Origin: Rhodospirillaceae bacterium
GTDB lineage: Bacteria; Pseudomonadota; Alphaproteobacteria; Kiloniellales; DSM-21159
Length of the DNA: 64,000 nt
NCBI GenBank assembly: GCA_006969625.1
Contig: CP030885.1
Location: forward strand, 1,736,001 to 1,800,000
Direction of reading: 5' to 3'
Shown in pieces: positions 34,055 through 43,872 of the stretch. The position numbers and the translations under genes were made by a program. The notes under the pieces were generated by a model, which was given only the letters and a program-made list of their open reading frames with translations, did not search any database and was not told the DNA's origin. The stretch's first letter is position 1. The number at the start of each line of letters is the position of its first letter.

Positions 34055-35398
34055 ATGACTCCCGCCGCCCGGGCGCAGGCCGCCCTCGACCTTCTGGACG
34101 TGCTGCTGCCCGCCGACGACACGCCGGCACCGCCCGCCGACCGCGCCGTCGCCGACTACCTGCGCGGCCGCCGCTATATCGGCGCCAAGGACCGGCGCGC
34201 CATCGGCGAGTTGGTCTACGGCGTGCTGCGCGCCCATGCGCGGCTGGGCTGGTGGTTGGCGCGGGTCGGTGCCACGCCGACCCCGCGCCTGCGCTTGATC
34301 GGCTTCCTGATGCTGCACGGCGGCCTGCCGCTGGCGCAGGTGCGCCAGATGTTCGACGGTCAGGGCTACGCACCGGAACCGCTGACGCCGGAGGAGGTGG
34401 CGGCGGCCAAGCCGCTGGGCGGCGTGCGGCTGGAGCACCCCGACCAACCGCTCGACGTACGCTGCGAGGTTCCAGCCTGGCTGCTGCCGCAACTCCGCGC
34501 GGCGCTCGGCGCCGACCTGCAGCGCGAGCTGGCGGCGCTGGCCGGCGAGGCACCGCTGGACCTGCGCGTCAACGCCCTGAAGACCGACCGCGAGCGGGCG
34601 CAGGCGGCGCTGGCGCAGGAGGGCATTGCCTCGGCGCTCGGGCGCCTGTCGCCCTGGGCTCTGCGCATCGACGGGCGCCGGCCGATCGCCGCGACGCGCG
34701 CCTTCCGCGACGGCCTGGTCGAGGTGCAGGACGAGGGCTCGCAGCTCGTCGCCTGGCTGGTCGGCGCCAAGCCCGGCGAGCGGGTGGTCGACTTCTGCGC
34801 CGGTGCCGGCGGCAAGACCCTGGCGCTGGCGGCGCTGATGGGAAACAAGGGCCAAATCCTCGCCTGCGACACCCTGAAGGGCCGGCTCGACCGCGCGGCC
34901 GCGCGGCTCAAGCGCGCCGGCGCCTTCAACGTCACCCGGCGCGTGCTCTCGAGCGAGAGCGACCCCTGGATCAAGCGTCACAAGGGCGGCTTCGACCGCG
35001 TGCTGGTCGACGCGCCCTGCAGCGGCTCGGGCGCCTGGCGGCGCAATCCCGACGCCAAGTGGCGGCTGACGCCCGCCGGACTGGAGGAGCTGACCGAGCT
35101 GCAGGGCCGGCTGCTCGCCTCGGCCGCCCGGCTGGTGCGCCCCGGAGGTCGTCTGGTCTATGCCACCTGCTCCCTGCTGCCGGCCGAGAACCGCGCCCAG
35201 GTCGACCGCTTCCTAAGCCGGCGCGAGGACTTTAAGCTGGTGCCCTTGGCGGCGGCCTGGGCCGAGGTGCTGCCCGGCCGCCCGCCGGTGTCCACGGAGA
35301 CCCTGCTGCTGCGCCCGGCAGCACAGGGCACCGACGGCTTCTTCGTCGCCGTGCTGGAACGGGACGCCGCGGCCGCACAGGGGAGCGCAGAGGCATGA
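34055..35398 (+). CDS. RsmB/NOP2-family rRNA cytosine-C5 methyltransferase
   Basis: 447 residues. An N-terminal NusB-like helical RNA-binding region (1-150) is followed by a Rossmann methyltransferase domain with SAM motif VVDFCAGAGGKTLALA, DAPCSGSG (release Cys322) and YATCSLLPAEN (nucleophile Cys372). The two-cysteine chemistry defines m5C methyltransferases; RsmB acts on 16S rRNA C967. Alphaproteobacteria often carry two such genes, so the exact target base is uncertain. It overlaps the GNAT gene by four bases. Confidence 0.9.
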   Translation: MTPAARAQAALDLLDVLLPADDTPAPPADRAVADYLRGRRYIGAKDRRAIGELVYGVLRAHARLGWWLARVGATPTPRLRLIGFLMLHGGLPLAQVRQMFDGQGYAPEPLTPEEVAAAKPLGGVRLEHPDQPLDVRCEVPAWLLPQLRAALGADLQRELAALAGEAPLDLRVNALKTDRERAQAALAQEGIASALGRLSPWALRIDGRRPIAATRAFRDGLVEVQDEGSQLVAWLVGAKPGERVVDFCAGAGGKTLALAALMGNKGQILACDTLKGRLDRAAARLKRAGAFNVTRRVLSSESDPWIKRHKGGFDRVLVDAPCSGSGAWRRNPDAKWRLTPAGLEELTELQGRLLASAARLVRPGGRLVYATCSLLPAENRAQVDRFLSRREDFKLVPLAAAWAEVLPGRPPVSTETLLLRPAAQGTDGFFVAVLERDAAAAQGSAEA

Positions 35399-35973
35399 CC
35401 GGCGCGAGCTCCGGCCAGGTGCGCGAGGCGACGCCGATGGACGCCGCGGCGATCGCGCGCATCCATGTCGAGACCTGGCAGTCCGCCTACGCCGGGCTGG
35501 TGCCGGACGGCTACCTCGCCGGCATGTCGATCTCCCGCCAGGCGGCCTGGTGGCGCGAGCTGATCGGCCGGCGCAGGGGCGAGCGGGTGCTGGTGGCGCT
35601 GGATGCGGCCGGCGCAGTGGTCGGCTTCGGTTCCTGCGGGCGGGCCCGCCATGCCGGCGAGTCCGCCAGTCCGCCCTGGCGCGGCGAGATCTACAGCCTC
35701 TACGTCCACCCCGACGCGCAGGAGCAGGGGCACGGCCGTGCGCTGCTGATCGCCCTGATCGAGGAACTGGCGGCCAAGGGCTACACCGACGCCGGCCTGT
35801 GGATGCTGGCCGGCAACCCGACCCGCTTCTTCTACGAGCGCATGGGCGGCCAGGCCCAGGCCGAACGGGAGGAGCGCTTCGCCGGCGTCTGGCTGCCCGA
35901 GGTCGCCTACGTCTGGCCCGACCTCTTCTCCTGGCTCGCCCAGGTCAAGCAGCGGCAGAAGCGGGGGGAGTAG
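35395..35973 (+). CDS. GNAT-family N-acetyltransferase
   Basis: 192 residues. The acetyl-CoA motif A is in YSLYVHPDAQEQGHGRALL (VxPxxQxxGxGxxL), preceded by the N-terminal VREATPMDAAAIARIHVETW, common in GNATs. Beta-bulge and C-terminal strands are present. The acceptor is unknown. It is translationally coupled to the RNA methyltransferase upstream (ATGA), which might hint at a ribosomal target, but this is weak. Confidence 0.9.
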   Translation: MTGASSGQVREATPMDAAAIARIHVETWQSAYAGLVPDGYLAGMSISRQAAWWRELIGRRRGERVLVALDAAGAVVGFGSCGRARHAGESASPPWRGEIYSLYVHPDAQEQGHGRALLIALIEELAAKGYTDAGLWMLAGNPTRFFYERMGGQAQAEREERFAGVWLPEVAYVWPDLFSWLAQVKQRQKRGE

Positions 35974-36004
35974 GGGGCGGTTGCCTCGCGGCGGCCGGCT
36001 TCGC

Positions 36005-36078
36005 CCTTCGACAGGCTCAGGGTGAAGCGGAGTTTTTGGAGCGCTTCCCAAGTGCCTTCATGCTGAGCTTGTCGAAGC
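36005..36078. repeat. Inverted pair of REP-like repeats
   Basis: Left arm 36005-36028 (CCTTCGACAGGCTCAGGGTG and on) and right arm 36055-36078 (CCTTCATGCTGAGC...TTGTCGAAG) are near-perfect inverted copies about 24 bases long, separated by 26 bases. Same repeat class as at 21329-21440. It lies in the gap between the GNAT and cupin genes and could act as a hairpin at the end of the upstream message. Confidence 0.8.
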
Positions 36079-36147
36079 AGCGCGCAGCGCGCGGCTCCGC
36101 CGAGGCAGCGGCCGCAAGGCCGCTATCGGCGTACTGGGAGAAACGCC

Positions 36148-36549
36148 ATGACCGACACCACCATGAAGCCGCCGCCGGGCTTCTCCGTGCGCCACGCGAC
36201 CGAGCCCTTCGAGGCCGGCCTGCGCGGCTTCTTCGAATACCGCGACCTGGGCATCGCCGCGGCCACGGCCGGCAGCGTCGGCGCGCACGTCATCCGCGCC
36301 AGGCCGGGCGGAGAGCCGAATCCCGTCTGGCACACCCACGACCTCGCCTTCCAGATGGTCTACGTGCTGAAGGGCTGGGTCGTCTTCGAGTACGAGGGGG
36401 TCGGCGAGGTCCGCCTGGAGCCCGGCTCCTGCGTCCACCAGCCGCCGGGCATCCGCCACCGCGAGGCCGCCCACTCCGACGACCTGGAGATCCTGGAGAT
36501 CACCTTGCCGGCCGCGTTCGCCACGGAGGAGGTTGCGGCGCCGGCGTGA
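36148..36549 (+). CDS. Small cupin-domain protein
   Basis: 133 residues forming one cupin barrel. Motif 1 is WHTHDLAFQMVYVLKGWV (His-x-His) and motif 2 is LEPGSCVHQPPGIRHRE with a third His, enough for a single metal site. Cytosolic. The substrate or ligand is not known; stand-alone cupins of this sort may be enzymes or binding proteins. A GGGAG site precedes the ATG. guaA begins 43 bases downstream. Confidence 0.88.
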   Translation: MTDTTMKPPPGFSVRHATEPFEAGLRGFFEYRDLGIAAATAGSVGAHVIRARPGGEPNPVWHTHDLAFQMVYVLKGWVVFEYEGVGEVRLEPGSCVHQPPGIRHREAAHSDDLEILEITLPAAFATEEVAAPA

Positions 36550-36592
36550 GCCGTGCTCGCAAATCGCCGGGGAATCCGCTATCTGAGCGCCC

Positions 36593-38140
<1,548 letters not shown>

Positions 38141-38878
38141 TTCCGAATAGCCGGAGACGATCGGCAGCTATCGGAGAATCGATCTTAAAGCACTGATATA
38201 AATGATAATATGGTTGGGGCACATTCACCTACTATCGTCCTGCAGAGAAGCGAGCCGACGGATCGGCTGACGGGCCGCGACGGGCTTTCGACATCCGAAC
38301 TTCGGGCACGCCGTTGTGCTCACAAGCCCGGTTTGCGGTAGCTTTCCTGGCTGATTGTACCGACAACGCTAGATCGAAACTTGGGCCGATGGACTCCAGC
38401 GGGCACCGGTCGTCATGCTCCCCGCGATGGCGACCTCGCTGCTCGATCCGTCCCTCCGACCGGACGGGACTCGCGAAGGCGCACGTCGGGATCGCTCATC
38501 GGAGACACCCGTTTGCCTTTCTTGAAGGCAAGCCTGGCCTGGACCTCGGCGAGATCCCAAACGACGCAGCGTTGACCCAGGGCGAAGCGAGGCGGAAACG
38601 CTTCACGCTGCTCCAGCTCGCAAATCGGAGTGTCGGGGAGTGGCACCAGCCAGTTGAGGTGGTGCCGTCGGATGGTTCCCGGCAAGTCTCTTTTTTGGCT
38701 GGTTCTTGGCTGGGCGTCGCGATCTCCCGGATCACCAGCGAAGAATCTGGGAGATCGTCCGCGACGAACGACAAACCGGGGCGTCGGAGTGCAAAGAGAG
38801 GGTGCGACGTGTCTCGGCATTGTGTGTGTTGCCGGTGCCTCGCCAAACGCGGCGTAGACGCCGCACGACTTGGCGGGT
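38141..38878. other. Island-edge region after guaA
   Basis: 738 bases with only one supportable frame, the AlpA-like regulator at 38413-38685. The first 100 bases are markedly AT-richer than the flanks (for example around ATAAATGATAATATGG). No integrase gene is present. I found no second copy of the guaA 3' end by eye, so any island boundary on the right is undefined. Confidence 0.5.
38413..38685 (-). CDS. AlpA-like phage/island transcriptional regulator
   Basis: About 90 residues if begun at the TTG at 38685. The core reads PLPDTPICELEQREAF, then PPRFALGQRCVVWDLAEVQA, the MerR-like winged-helix pattern of AlpA regulators of cryptic prophages and integrative islands, which usually activate a nearby integrase or excisionase. 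The tail PDVRLRESRPV also recalls the family. No ATG lies at the expected spot, and the frame continues upstream without family similarity, so the gene may be decayed or use TTG. It is the strongest sign that a genomic island once entered at guaA. Confidence 0.55.
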   Translation of the reverse strand: MPGTIRRHHLNWLVPLPDTPICELEQREAFPPRFALGQRCVVWDLAEVQARLAFKKGKRVSPMSDPDVRLRESRPVGGTDRAARSPSRGA

Positions 38879-39685
38879 TCAAGGGCTCCTGTGGAGCGCC
38901 TTCCAACGCCCGGGTGTCATGCCGAACGCTCGGAGAAATTGCCGCGTCATGTGGCTTTGGTCGCTGAACCCGGCTGCGATCGCCGAGTCCGCCAGGCTAT
39001 GGCCAGCAAGTATCCGGCTTTTCGCATCATCGAGCCGCCGCATGAGAACGTAGCGCAGCGGGCTGACGCCGTAGCATCGACGGAAAAGACGCGCGATCGC
39101 GAAGCGGCTGAGACCGTACTCGGTCTCGAGATCGGACATCGAAAAGGCGGGGTGTGGTGCGACGTCCAAGTCTGCCTTGATTCGACGCATGATCTCTAAG
39201 GGAACGGCCGCCCGGCGCCGCGACCGGCCGCCGAGGCGATGGAGGACCTGGGCGAGATCGGAAAGCACACTGACGACCGCAAGGTCCGACGTCGTGTCGG
39301 TCGGCGATCGAATCGAATCGGCGATCGCTTCGATCAGTCGGGCATCCGTAGAGACGGCATCGGACACGAAAGGGAGGTCCCCGGATCCGTTGGCCTCCAA
39401 GATACACTGCGGCGCGATGTGGATCGCACGATAGCCATAACCAGCGGCCGTTCCGGGGCGTCCGTCGTGCCTCTCGTCGGGATGGAGAACGAAGGCCTGG
39501 CCAGGCAAGGCGTAGCGCTCTTCGCCCCGGTAGCGGAAACTTTGCACGCCGTGCGACGTTGTCCCGATGACGTAGCTGTCATGGCGGTGGGGCCTGTAGC
39601 CGCTCTTCAGGCCCGATGTCTCGATGATCTCCACCCCGGCCGCGATCTGGCGAGATCGGATCAGACCTTCGTCGGGGCGGGTCAT
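38879..39685 (-). CDS. AraC-family transcriptional regulator
   Basis: 268 residues. The N-terminal cupin-like sensor domain (YRPHRHDSYVIGTTSHGVQS, then PGQAFVLHPDERHDG) is followed by a C-terminal double helix-turn-helix: MSDLETEYGLSRFAIARLFRR and SLADSAIAAGFSDQSHMTR, with FGMTPGRW closing. It is divergent from the LysE-type exporter 53 bases away, the usual layout for a regulator and its transporter. The ATG at 39685 was preferred over a TTG at 39694. Confidence 0.92.
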   Translation of the reverse strand: MTRPDEGLIRSRQIAAGVEIIETSGLKSGYRPHRHDSYVIGTTSHGVQSFRYRGEERYALPGQAFVLHPDERHDGRPGTAAGYGYRAIHIAPQCILEANGSGDLPFVSDAVSTDARLIEAIADSIRSPTDTTSDLAVVSVLSDLAQVLHRLGGRSRRRAAVPLEIMRRIKADLDVAPHPAFSMSDLETEYGLSRFAIARLFRRCYGVSPLRYVLMRRLDDAKSRILAGHSLADSAIAAGFSDQSHMTRQFLRAFGMTPGRWKALHRSP

Positions 39686-39738
39686 GACGCACAATCGTTC
39701 AAGACAGGCTGGAGCGCGGCGGCGATCATCGCGCGATC

Positions 39739-40356
39739 ATGGAGGATCCGCCGCAGCTTGCGAACGCGCTTGTTCTGCTTTGGCTCGCCGCCTTCCCACT
39801 GATGGGCAGTCCGGGCCCGGCGACGCTCAGCCTTGCCGGAATCGGAACGGCATACGGTTTCCGTGCGGGCATCCGGTATCTTGTCGGCATTGTCGCGGGC
39901 ACGACCGCTGTGTTGCTGATGATCGCGACGGGCGTCACCGCGTTGATTCTGGCCCGGCCGGAACTCGTCGTGATTCTGACCGCGGTCGCCGGAGCATACA
40001 TCGTCTATCTCGCCTGGAAGATCGCGACGGCCCCGGTCGGACAGGCGGTCTTCGACGGTGCCAAGGCTCCTGCCTTCTTGCCAGGTTTTCTGCTGGCGAT
40101 CGCAAATCCGAAGGCCTTTGCCGCCATCGGGGCGGTGTACGCGAGCCAGACACTGGTTCCGGGTCACCTCGGCGCAGACACGGGCGCGAAGCTGGCGGCC
40201 CTTGTCGTGGTCATCGTGATCGTGAACGCCGCCTGGCTGGCATTTGGCGCAAGCTTCTCGCGATTCCTGCGCAATCCGACCATCGGCCGCGCGGTCAACA
40301 TCGCGTTCGCAGCGTTGCTGCTTTCCTCGGTTGGGCTGGCGTTGGTGAAAGCTTGA
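39739..40356 (+). CDS. LysE-family amino acid exporter
   Basis: 205 residues and about six membrane helices. The LysE/RhtB signature is visible: SPGPATLSLAGIGTAYGFRAG at the first loop, GAYIVYLAWK and AIANPKAF further on. The family exports basic amino acids, homoserine lactones or related metabolites by proton exchange. Likely controlled by the divergent AraC protein. The length is normal, in contrast to the shortened exporter 600 bases downstream. Confidence 0.9.
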   Translation: MEDPPQLANALVLLWLAAFPLMGSPGPATLSLAGIGTAYGFRAGIRYLVGIVAGTTAVLLMIATGVTALILARPELVVILTAVAGAYIVYLAWKIATAPVGQAVFDGAKAPAFLPGFLLAIANPKAFAAIGAVYASQTLVPGHLGADTGAKLAALVVVIVIVNAAWLAFGASFSRFLRNPTIGRAVNIAFAALLLSSVGLALVKA

Positions 40357-40389
40357 GGATGTCCGAGAACACGATTGCCTGCTTCGCCG

Positions 40390-40872
40390 TCACCTGCCCG
40401 TCGAATTCGGCAAGGGCGGTAGGCGTCGCTTGACCGGCGACGACTGGATGACGGAGGTGTTGGTCATCGCGTGAGGAACGATCCGGTCGATGATGCGCTC
40501 CATGTCGGCGACCGAGGCGAGATGCGCGCGGGCGAGAAAGCAATCCTCGCCCGTCACCCGATCGCATTCGGTGATTTCCGGGATGCTCTGGATGATCTCG
40601 ACAACCTTCTGCAGTTGGCCCGGGACGGGACGAATGCGCAGCCAGACGGAGATGGGCAACCCGATGGTCTCCGGCGCGATGTCCGCCGTGTAGCTCCGGA
40701 TCACACCCGCCTCCTCGAGCCGCCTGACCCGTTCGGCGACGCTCGGCGCCGAAAGCTTGACCGCGCGCGCCAGCTCGGCGGTGGTCGTCCGGGCGTTCGC
40801 GACAAGCATCGTGAGGATGGTCCGGTCCACCGCGTCGACTGCCCGATTTTCATACCCAAGGCGTTTCATCAT
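40390..40872 (-). CDS. Lrp/AsnC-family regulator
   Basis: 160 residues. The N-terminal helix-turn-helix (DRTILTMLVANARTTTAELA, then SAPSVAERVRRLEEAGVI) is followed by the RAM ligand-binding domain (LQKVVEIIQSIPEITECDRV, GEDCFLARAH). Lrp proteins sense amino acids. It is divergent from the RhtA-like exporter 86 bases away, so it most likely controls that transporter and the genes after it. GGAG precedes the ATG. Confidence 0.93.
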   Translation of the reverse strand: MMKRLGYENRAVDAVDRTILTMLVANARTTTAELARAVKLSAPSVAERVRRLEEAGVIRSYTADIAPETIGLPISVWLRIRPVPGQLQKVVEIIQSIPEITECDRVTGEDCFLARAHLASVADMERIIDRIVPHAMTNTSVIQSSPVKRRLPPLPNSTGR

Positions 40873-40958
40873 CCTGGTCTCCGATATTAAGATAGCACGG
40901 CCGTATAAACATTTCTTTCCTATATAAGAACCTCAAGAAGACCTTCATAATTTACGAG

Positions 40959-41546
40959 ATGAAGGATCCGCCAGCAGTTTCTGGGGCATCGATCTCCTCG
41001 GGGCTCGATCGCGTCGCCGGAGCCGTGCCGCCGCACGCATGGTTCGGTGTCAGCGCGGTCTCGCGCTATCTCGGCCCCGCCTTGGCCGTGCTAGTGTTCC
41101 CCGCCGTCGGCGTTCTGGGCATCGCCTGGTTTCGAATCGCAACGGCGGCTTTCGTCTTCGCGCCCTTGACCCGTCCGTGGCGCACCCTTCGGGACGCGGA
41201 CGGACCGACACGGCTGCTTCTGGTGGGGCTCGGTGTCTGCCTCGCCGCCATGAACACAGCCTTCTATCTCGCGCTCGACAGACTGCCCATGAGGCTCGTC
41301 GCGGCGATGGAGTTCGTCGCGACGATCGGCGTCGGCCTGGTGTCTTCGGTGATCCCTTACGCCTGCGATCAGCTAGCCATGGCGCGGCTGCCGCGCGCGT
41401 CCTTCGCCCTGCTTCTGGCGCTGCTGCCTGCCACGGCGACCGTGATCGCGGCCGTCGTGCTGGCCCAGCTTCCGAGCCCTCCGGATGTTCTCGGGATCGC
41501 ACTCGTGATGACCGGCATCGCCATTCACCGGCCGACCGTCAAATGA
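40959..41546 (+). CDS. RhtA-like EamA exporter with internal in-frame deletion
   Basis: 195 residues, whereas RhtA-type threonine/homoserine exporters are about 290. The N-terminal part runs normally to FYLALDRLP, then MRLVAAMEFVATIG. The next residues, LVSSVIPYACDQLAMARLPR, belong near the third-last helix of the family, followed by a normal end. About 100 residues (roughly helices 5-7 of ten) are missing, yet the reading frame is kept. It is probably non-functional or altered in topology. The remaining sequence shows no other damage, which suggests a recent event. Confidence 0.8.
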   Translation: MKDPPAVSGASISSGLDRVAGAVPPHAWFGVSAVSRYLGPALAVLVFPAVGVLGIAWFRIATAAFVFAPLTRPWRTLRDADGPTRLLLVGLGVCLAAMNTAFYLALDRLPMRLVAAMEFVATIGVGLVSSVIPYACDQLAMARLPRASFALLLALLPATATVIAAVVLAQLPSPPDVLGIALVMTGIAIHRPTVK

Positions 41547-41576
41547 ACCGACCACCGTCTTCAGGAGAGCACAGCC

Positions 41577-41792
41577 ATGATCGGTCACGTATCGATCGCC
41601 GTCCCGGACCTCGGCAGGAGCGCGGCGTTCTATGATCGTGTCCTCACCCCGCTCGGACTCAAGCGCATCGTCTCGCGCGGGGTCGCGGTAGGCTGTGGCA
41701 AGAGCTATCCCGAGTTTTGGTTGAATGCGCGCCGCGACCCCTACGGCAACACGGTCGAGGCGATTACCTTTCCGCGATCGGACGCCATATGA
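41577..41792 (+). CDS. VOC/glyoxalase-fold protein with internal in-frame deletion
   Basis: 71 residues. The start MIGHVSIAVPDLGRSAAFYD and the strand YPEFWLNAR are typical of a VOC domain of about 125 residues, and the end RDPYGNTVEAITFP is the usual last strand. The middle of about 50 residues, normally holding the second half of the barrel (HIC.., AFHAAALAAGG), is absent with the frame intact. A good AGGAG site precedes the ATG and the stop overlaps the next gene by four bases. Likely a remnant that keeps translational coupling for the EamA gene. Confidence 0.75.
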   Translation: MIGHVSIAVPDLGRSAAFYDRVLTPLGLKRIVSRGVAVGCGKSYPEFWLNARRDPYGNTVEAITFPRSDAI

Positions 41793-42682
41793 CCGTCCGA
41801 CCCTCCTCCTGGACCGTCGGTGTCCTCTTCGGGTTTCTCGGCATGGTTGGCTTCAGCGGCACCCTGGCTGCGACCCGCGTTGCGGTCGCCGACTTCTCGC
41901 CGCTGGCCATTACCTGCGCGCGCATCGTCATCGCTGGTCTTCTGGGCGGCGCCACGCTTCTTCTGACGGGCAGGACCGCGCTACCGGCGCGAAAGCACCT
42001 AGTCGGCATCGCCGTGATGGGACTCGGGCTGGCGGTGGGCTATCCGTTCTTTCTGGCGGTCGCGTTGGAATCGGTTTCGGCGGTGCATGGCGCGGTCGTC
42101 ACGGGCCTCGCGCCCGCCGCGACCGCGATCATCGCCGTCCTTCGCGCCGGCGAGCGTCCGCCGCCGGTTTTCTGGCTGGCCTGCGCCACAGGCATTGCAG
42201 CGGTCCTCTACTACGCCCACGACGCCGGTGGAGGCGACTTCAGCGCTGCCGACGGCTGGCTTCTTCTCGCGCTCCTCTGTCTCGGCCTCGCCTATGTGGA
42301 AGGCGGGCGCGTGTCGGCAGAGCTCGGCGGCACGACGACGCTGTGTTGGGCGATGCTCCTTCTCACGCCCTTCGCCGCCGGTCCGCTCGTCTGGTCGCTT
42401 CGCGATGTGGACCTCATGTCGGTTGCGCCGTGGAGCTGGGCATCCATGGCCTATCTCGCCATCGTAAGCATGTTCCTTGCGGCGATCTTCTGGTATCGCG
42501 GGCTGGCGGCCGGCGGCATCGCGCGAATCGGGCAGATCAATCTCCTGCTGCCTTTGACGGCGCTCGTCTGGCCTGCGCTCTTCCTCGGCGAGGAGATTAC
42601 GACGACCGCGCTTGTCTGTGCCGTCGTCGTCTTCGCGGCGATGATGGTATGCCTGAGAGCGCGGGTCCGACGACATTTATGA
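41789..42682 (+). CDS. EamA/DMT-family transporter
   Basis: 297 residues, about ten membrane helices in two EamA repeats (helices from about 8-140 and 155-290). Motifs include RVAVADFSPLAITCARIVIAG and GQINLLLPLTALVWPALFLGE. DMT proteins export amino acids, nucleosides or drugs. Full length. It is translationally coupled to the shortened VOC gene (ATGA). It forms, with the RhtA-like and VOC genes, an apparent operon opposite the Lrp regulator. Confidence 0.9.
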   Translation: MTVRPSSWTVGVLFGFLGMVGFSGTLAATRVAVADFSPLAITCARIVIAGLLGGATLLLTGRTALPARKHLVGIAVMGLGLAVGYPFFLAVALESVSAVHGAVVTGLAPAATAIIAVLRAGERPPPVFWLACATGIAAVLYYAHDAGGGDFSAADGWLLLALLCLGLAYVEGGRVSAELGGTTTLCWAMLLLTPFAAGPLVWSLRDVDLMSVAPWSWASMAYLAIVSMFLAAIFWYRGLAAGGIARIGQINLLLPLTALVWPALFLGEEITTTALVCAVVVFAAMMVCLRARVRRHL

Positions 42683-42867
42683 GCGCGCGAGCCGGGTGGG
42701 CACGGCGGTAGACCGGGGTCTGGCCGTACCGTCCAATGCTCCGAACCGGTTCACAAATCCACGATGGCGGGAGGCCGATCATGGCTCTTCACAAGAGTCT
42801 CTAGGCCAAGGCGAACGTCGGCTGTCGGGCCATAATGCTTTGCCGTAGCCATCGAATCCGACGGATG

Positions 42868-43872
42868 TGTAGTCCCGTGGTGTGATGGTAGGTTGCCATC
42901 CAACATGGAGGGGGACGAGCTATGGGCGAGGTTGTTCACGGGAGCGCCACGACCACGCAGGCCGTCCGAGCGGCAATACAGCGATCGCAAGCTTCGGTCT
43001 CGGAGCTAGCCGAGCGGTATGGGCTCAACGAGAAGACGGTCCGCAAGTGGCGCAAGCGGTCTACCGTGGAGGACGCGCGAATGGGGCCGAAGGAGGTGCG
43101 CTCCTCGGTTCTCAGCCCCGAGGAGGAAGCGATGTGCGTGGCCTTTCGTCGACATACGCTGCTGCCGTTGGACGACTGTCTGTATGCGCTCCAGGCCTCG
43201 ATCCCGCATCTCAGCCGATCCGCGCTGCACCGGCTCTTCCAGCGCCACGACATCAGCCGCCTACCGGAGATCGAAGGCGACAGGCCGAAGCGGTCCAGGT
43301 TCCAGCGCTACCCCATCGGCTACCTGCACATCGACATCGCCGAGCTGCGCACCGAGGACGGCAAGCTCTGGATGTTCGTCGCCATCGACCGCACCAGCAA
43401 GTTCGCCTTCGCAAAGCTGGTCCCGAAGGCCGGAAAGATGGCCGCGGCCGCCTTCCTCCGCGAGGTCATCCAGGCGTTGCCCTATAGGGTCCACACGGTG
43501 CTCACCGACAACGGCGTCCAGTTCGCCAACCGCAAGCAAGATCGCTACGCCTTCCGGCACGCCTTCGGCATCGCCTGCGTCGAGCATGGCATCGAGCACC
43601 GCCTGACGAAGGTGAACCACCCGTGGACCAACGGACAGCTCGAGCGGAGGAACCGGACGATCAAGGAGGCGACCGTCAAGCGCTACCACTACGACAGCCA
43701 CGACCAGCTCCGCCAGCACCTCGCCGACTTCGTCGCGGCCTACAACTTCGCACGCCGCCTCAAGACCCTACGCGGCCGAACGCCCTACGAGCACATCGTC
43801 AAATGCTGGACCGACGAGCCAGAACGGTTCAAGGGCGATCCGCGCCACCACATGCCGGCACCGAACACCTAG
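42868..43872 (+). mobile_element. IS481-family insertion sequence, right end not found
   Basis: A TGTAGTCCCGTGGTGTGATGG stretch at 42868 looks like an IS481 terminal repeat (TGT start) 54 bases before the transposase. The matching right repeat (ending ...GACTACA) is not visible after the transposase; instead a palindromic repeat begins at its stop codon. The element may be truncated on the right. The left boundary is approximate. Confidence 0.6.
42922..43872 (+). CDS. IS481-family transposase
   Basis: 316 residues, intact. The N-terminal helix-turn-helix (VSELAERYGLNEKTVRKW) is followed by the rve integrase core. The likely DDE triad is Asp138 (YLHID), Asp196 (LTDNG) and Glu241 (NGQLERRNRT). 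It catalyses cut-and-paste or copy-out movement of its element. Its TAG stop at 43870-43872 is part of the CTAG end of the adjacent palindromic repeat. The length and motifs suggest the enzyme could still be active. Confidence 0.93.
   Translation: MGEVVHGSATTTQAVRAAIQRSQASVSELAERYGLNEKTVRKWRKRSTVEDARMGPKEVRSSVLSPEEEAMCVAFRRHTLLPLDDCLYALQASIPHLSRSALHRLFQRHDISRLPEIEGDRPKRSRFQRYPIGYLHIDIAELRTEDGKLWMFVAIDRTSKFAFAKLVPKAGKMAAAAFLREVIQALPYRVHTVLTDNGVQFANRKQDRYAFRHAFGIACVEHGIEHRLTKVNHPWTNGQLERRNRTIKEATVKRYHYDSHDQLRQHLADFVAAYNFARRLKTLRGRTPYEHIVKCWTDEPERFKGDPRHHMPAPNT

Noticed and set aside
38314..38967. 217-codon plus-strand frame after guaA
   Set aside because: Cys/Ser/Arg-rich with no similarity I can recognise, and it overlaps both the AlpA-like frame and the AraC gene on the other strand.
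42751..42990. Minus-strand frame ending MATAKHYGPTADVRLGLE... near the IS481 left end
   Set aside because: Could be the tail of a gene cut by the insertion, but nothing identifiable remains and it crosses the transposase start.
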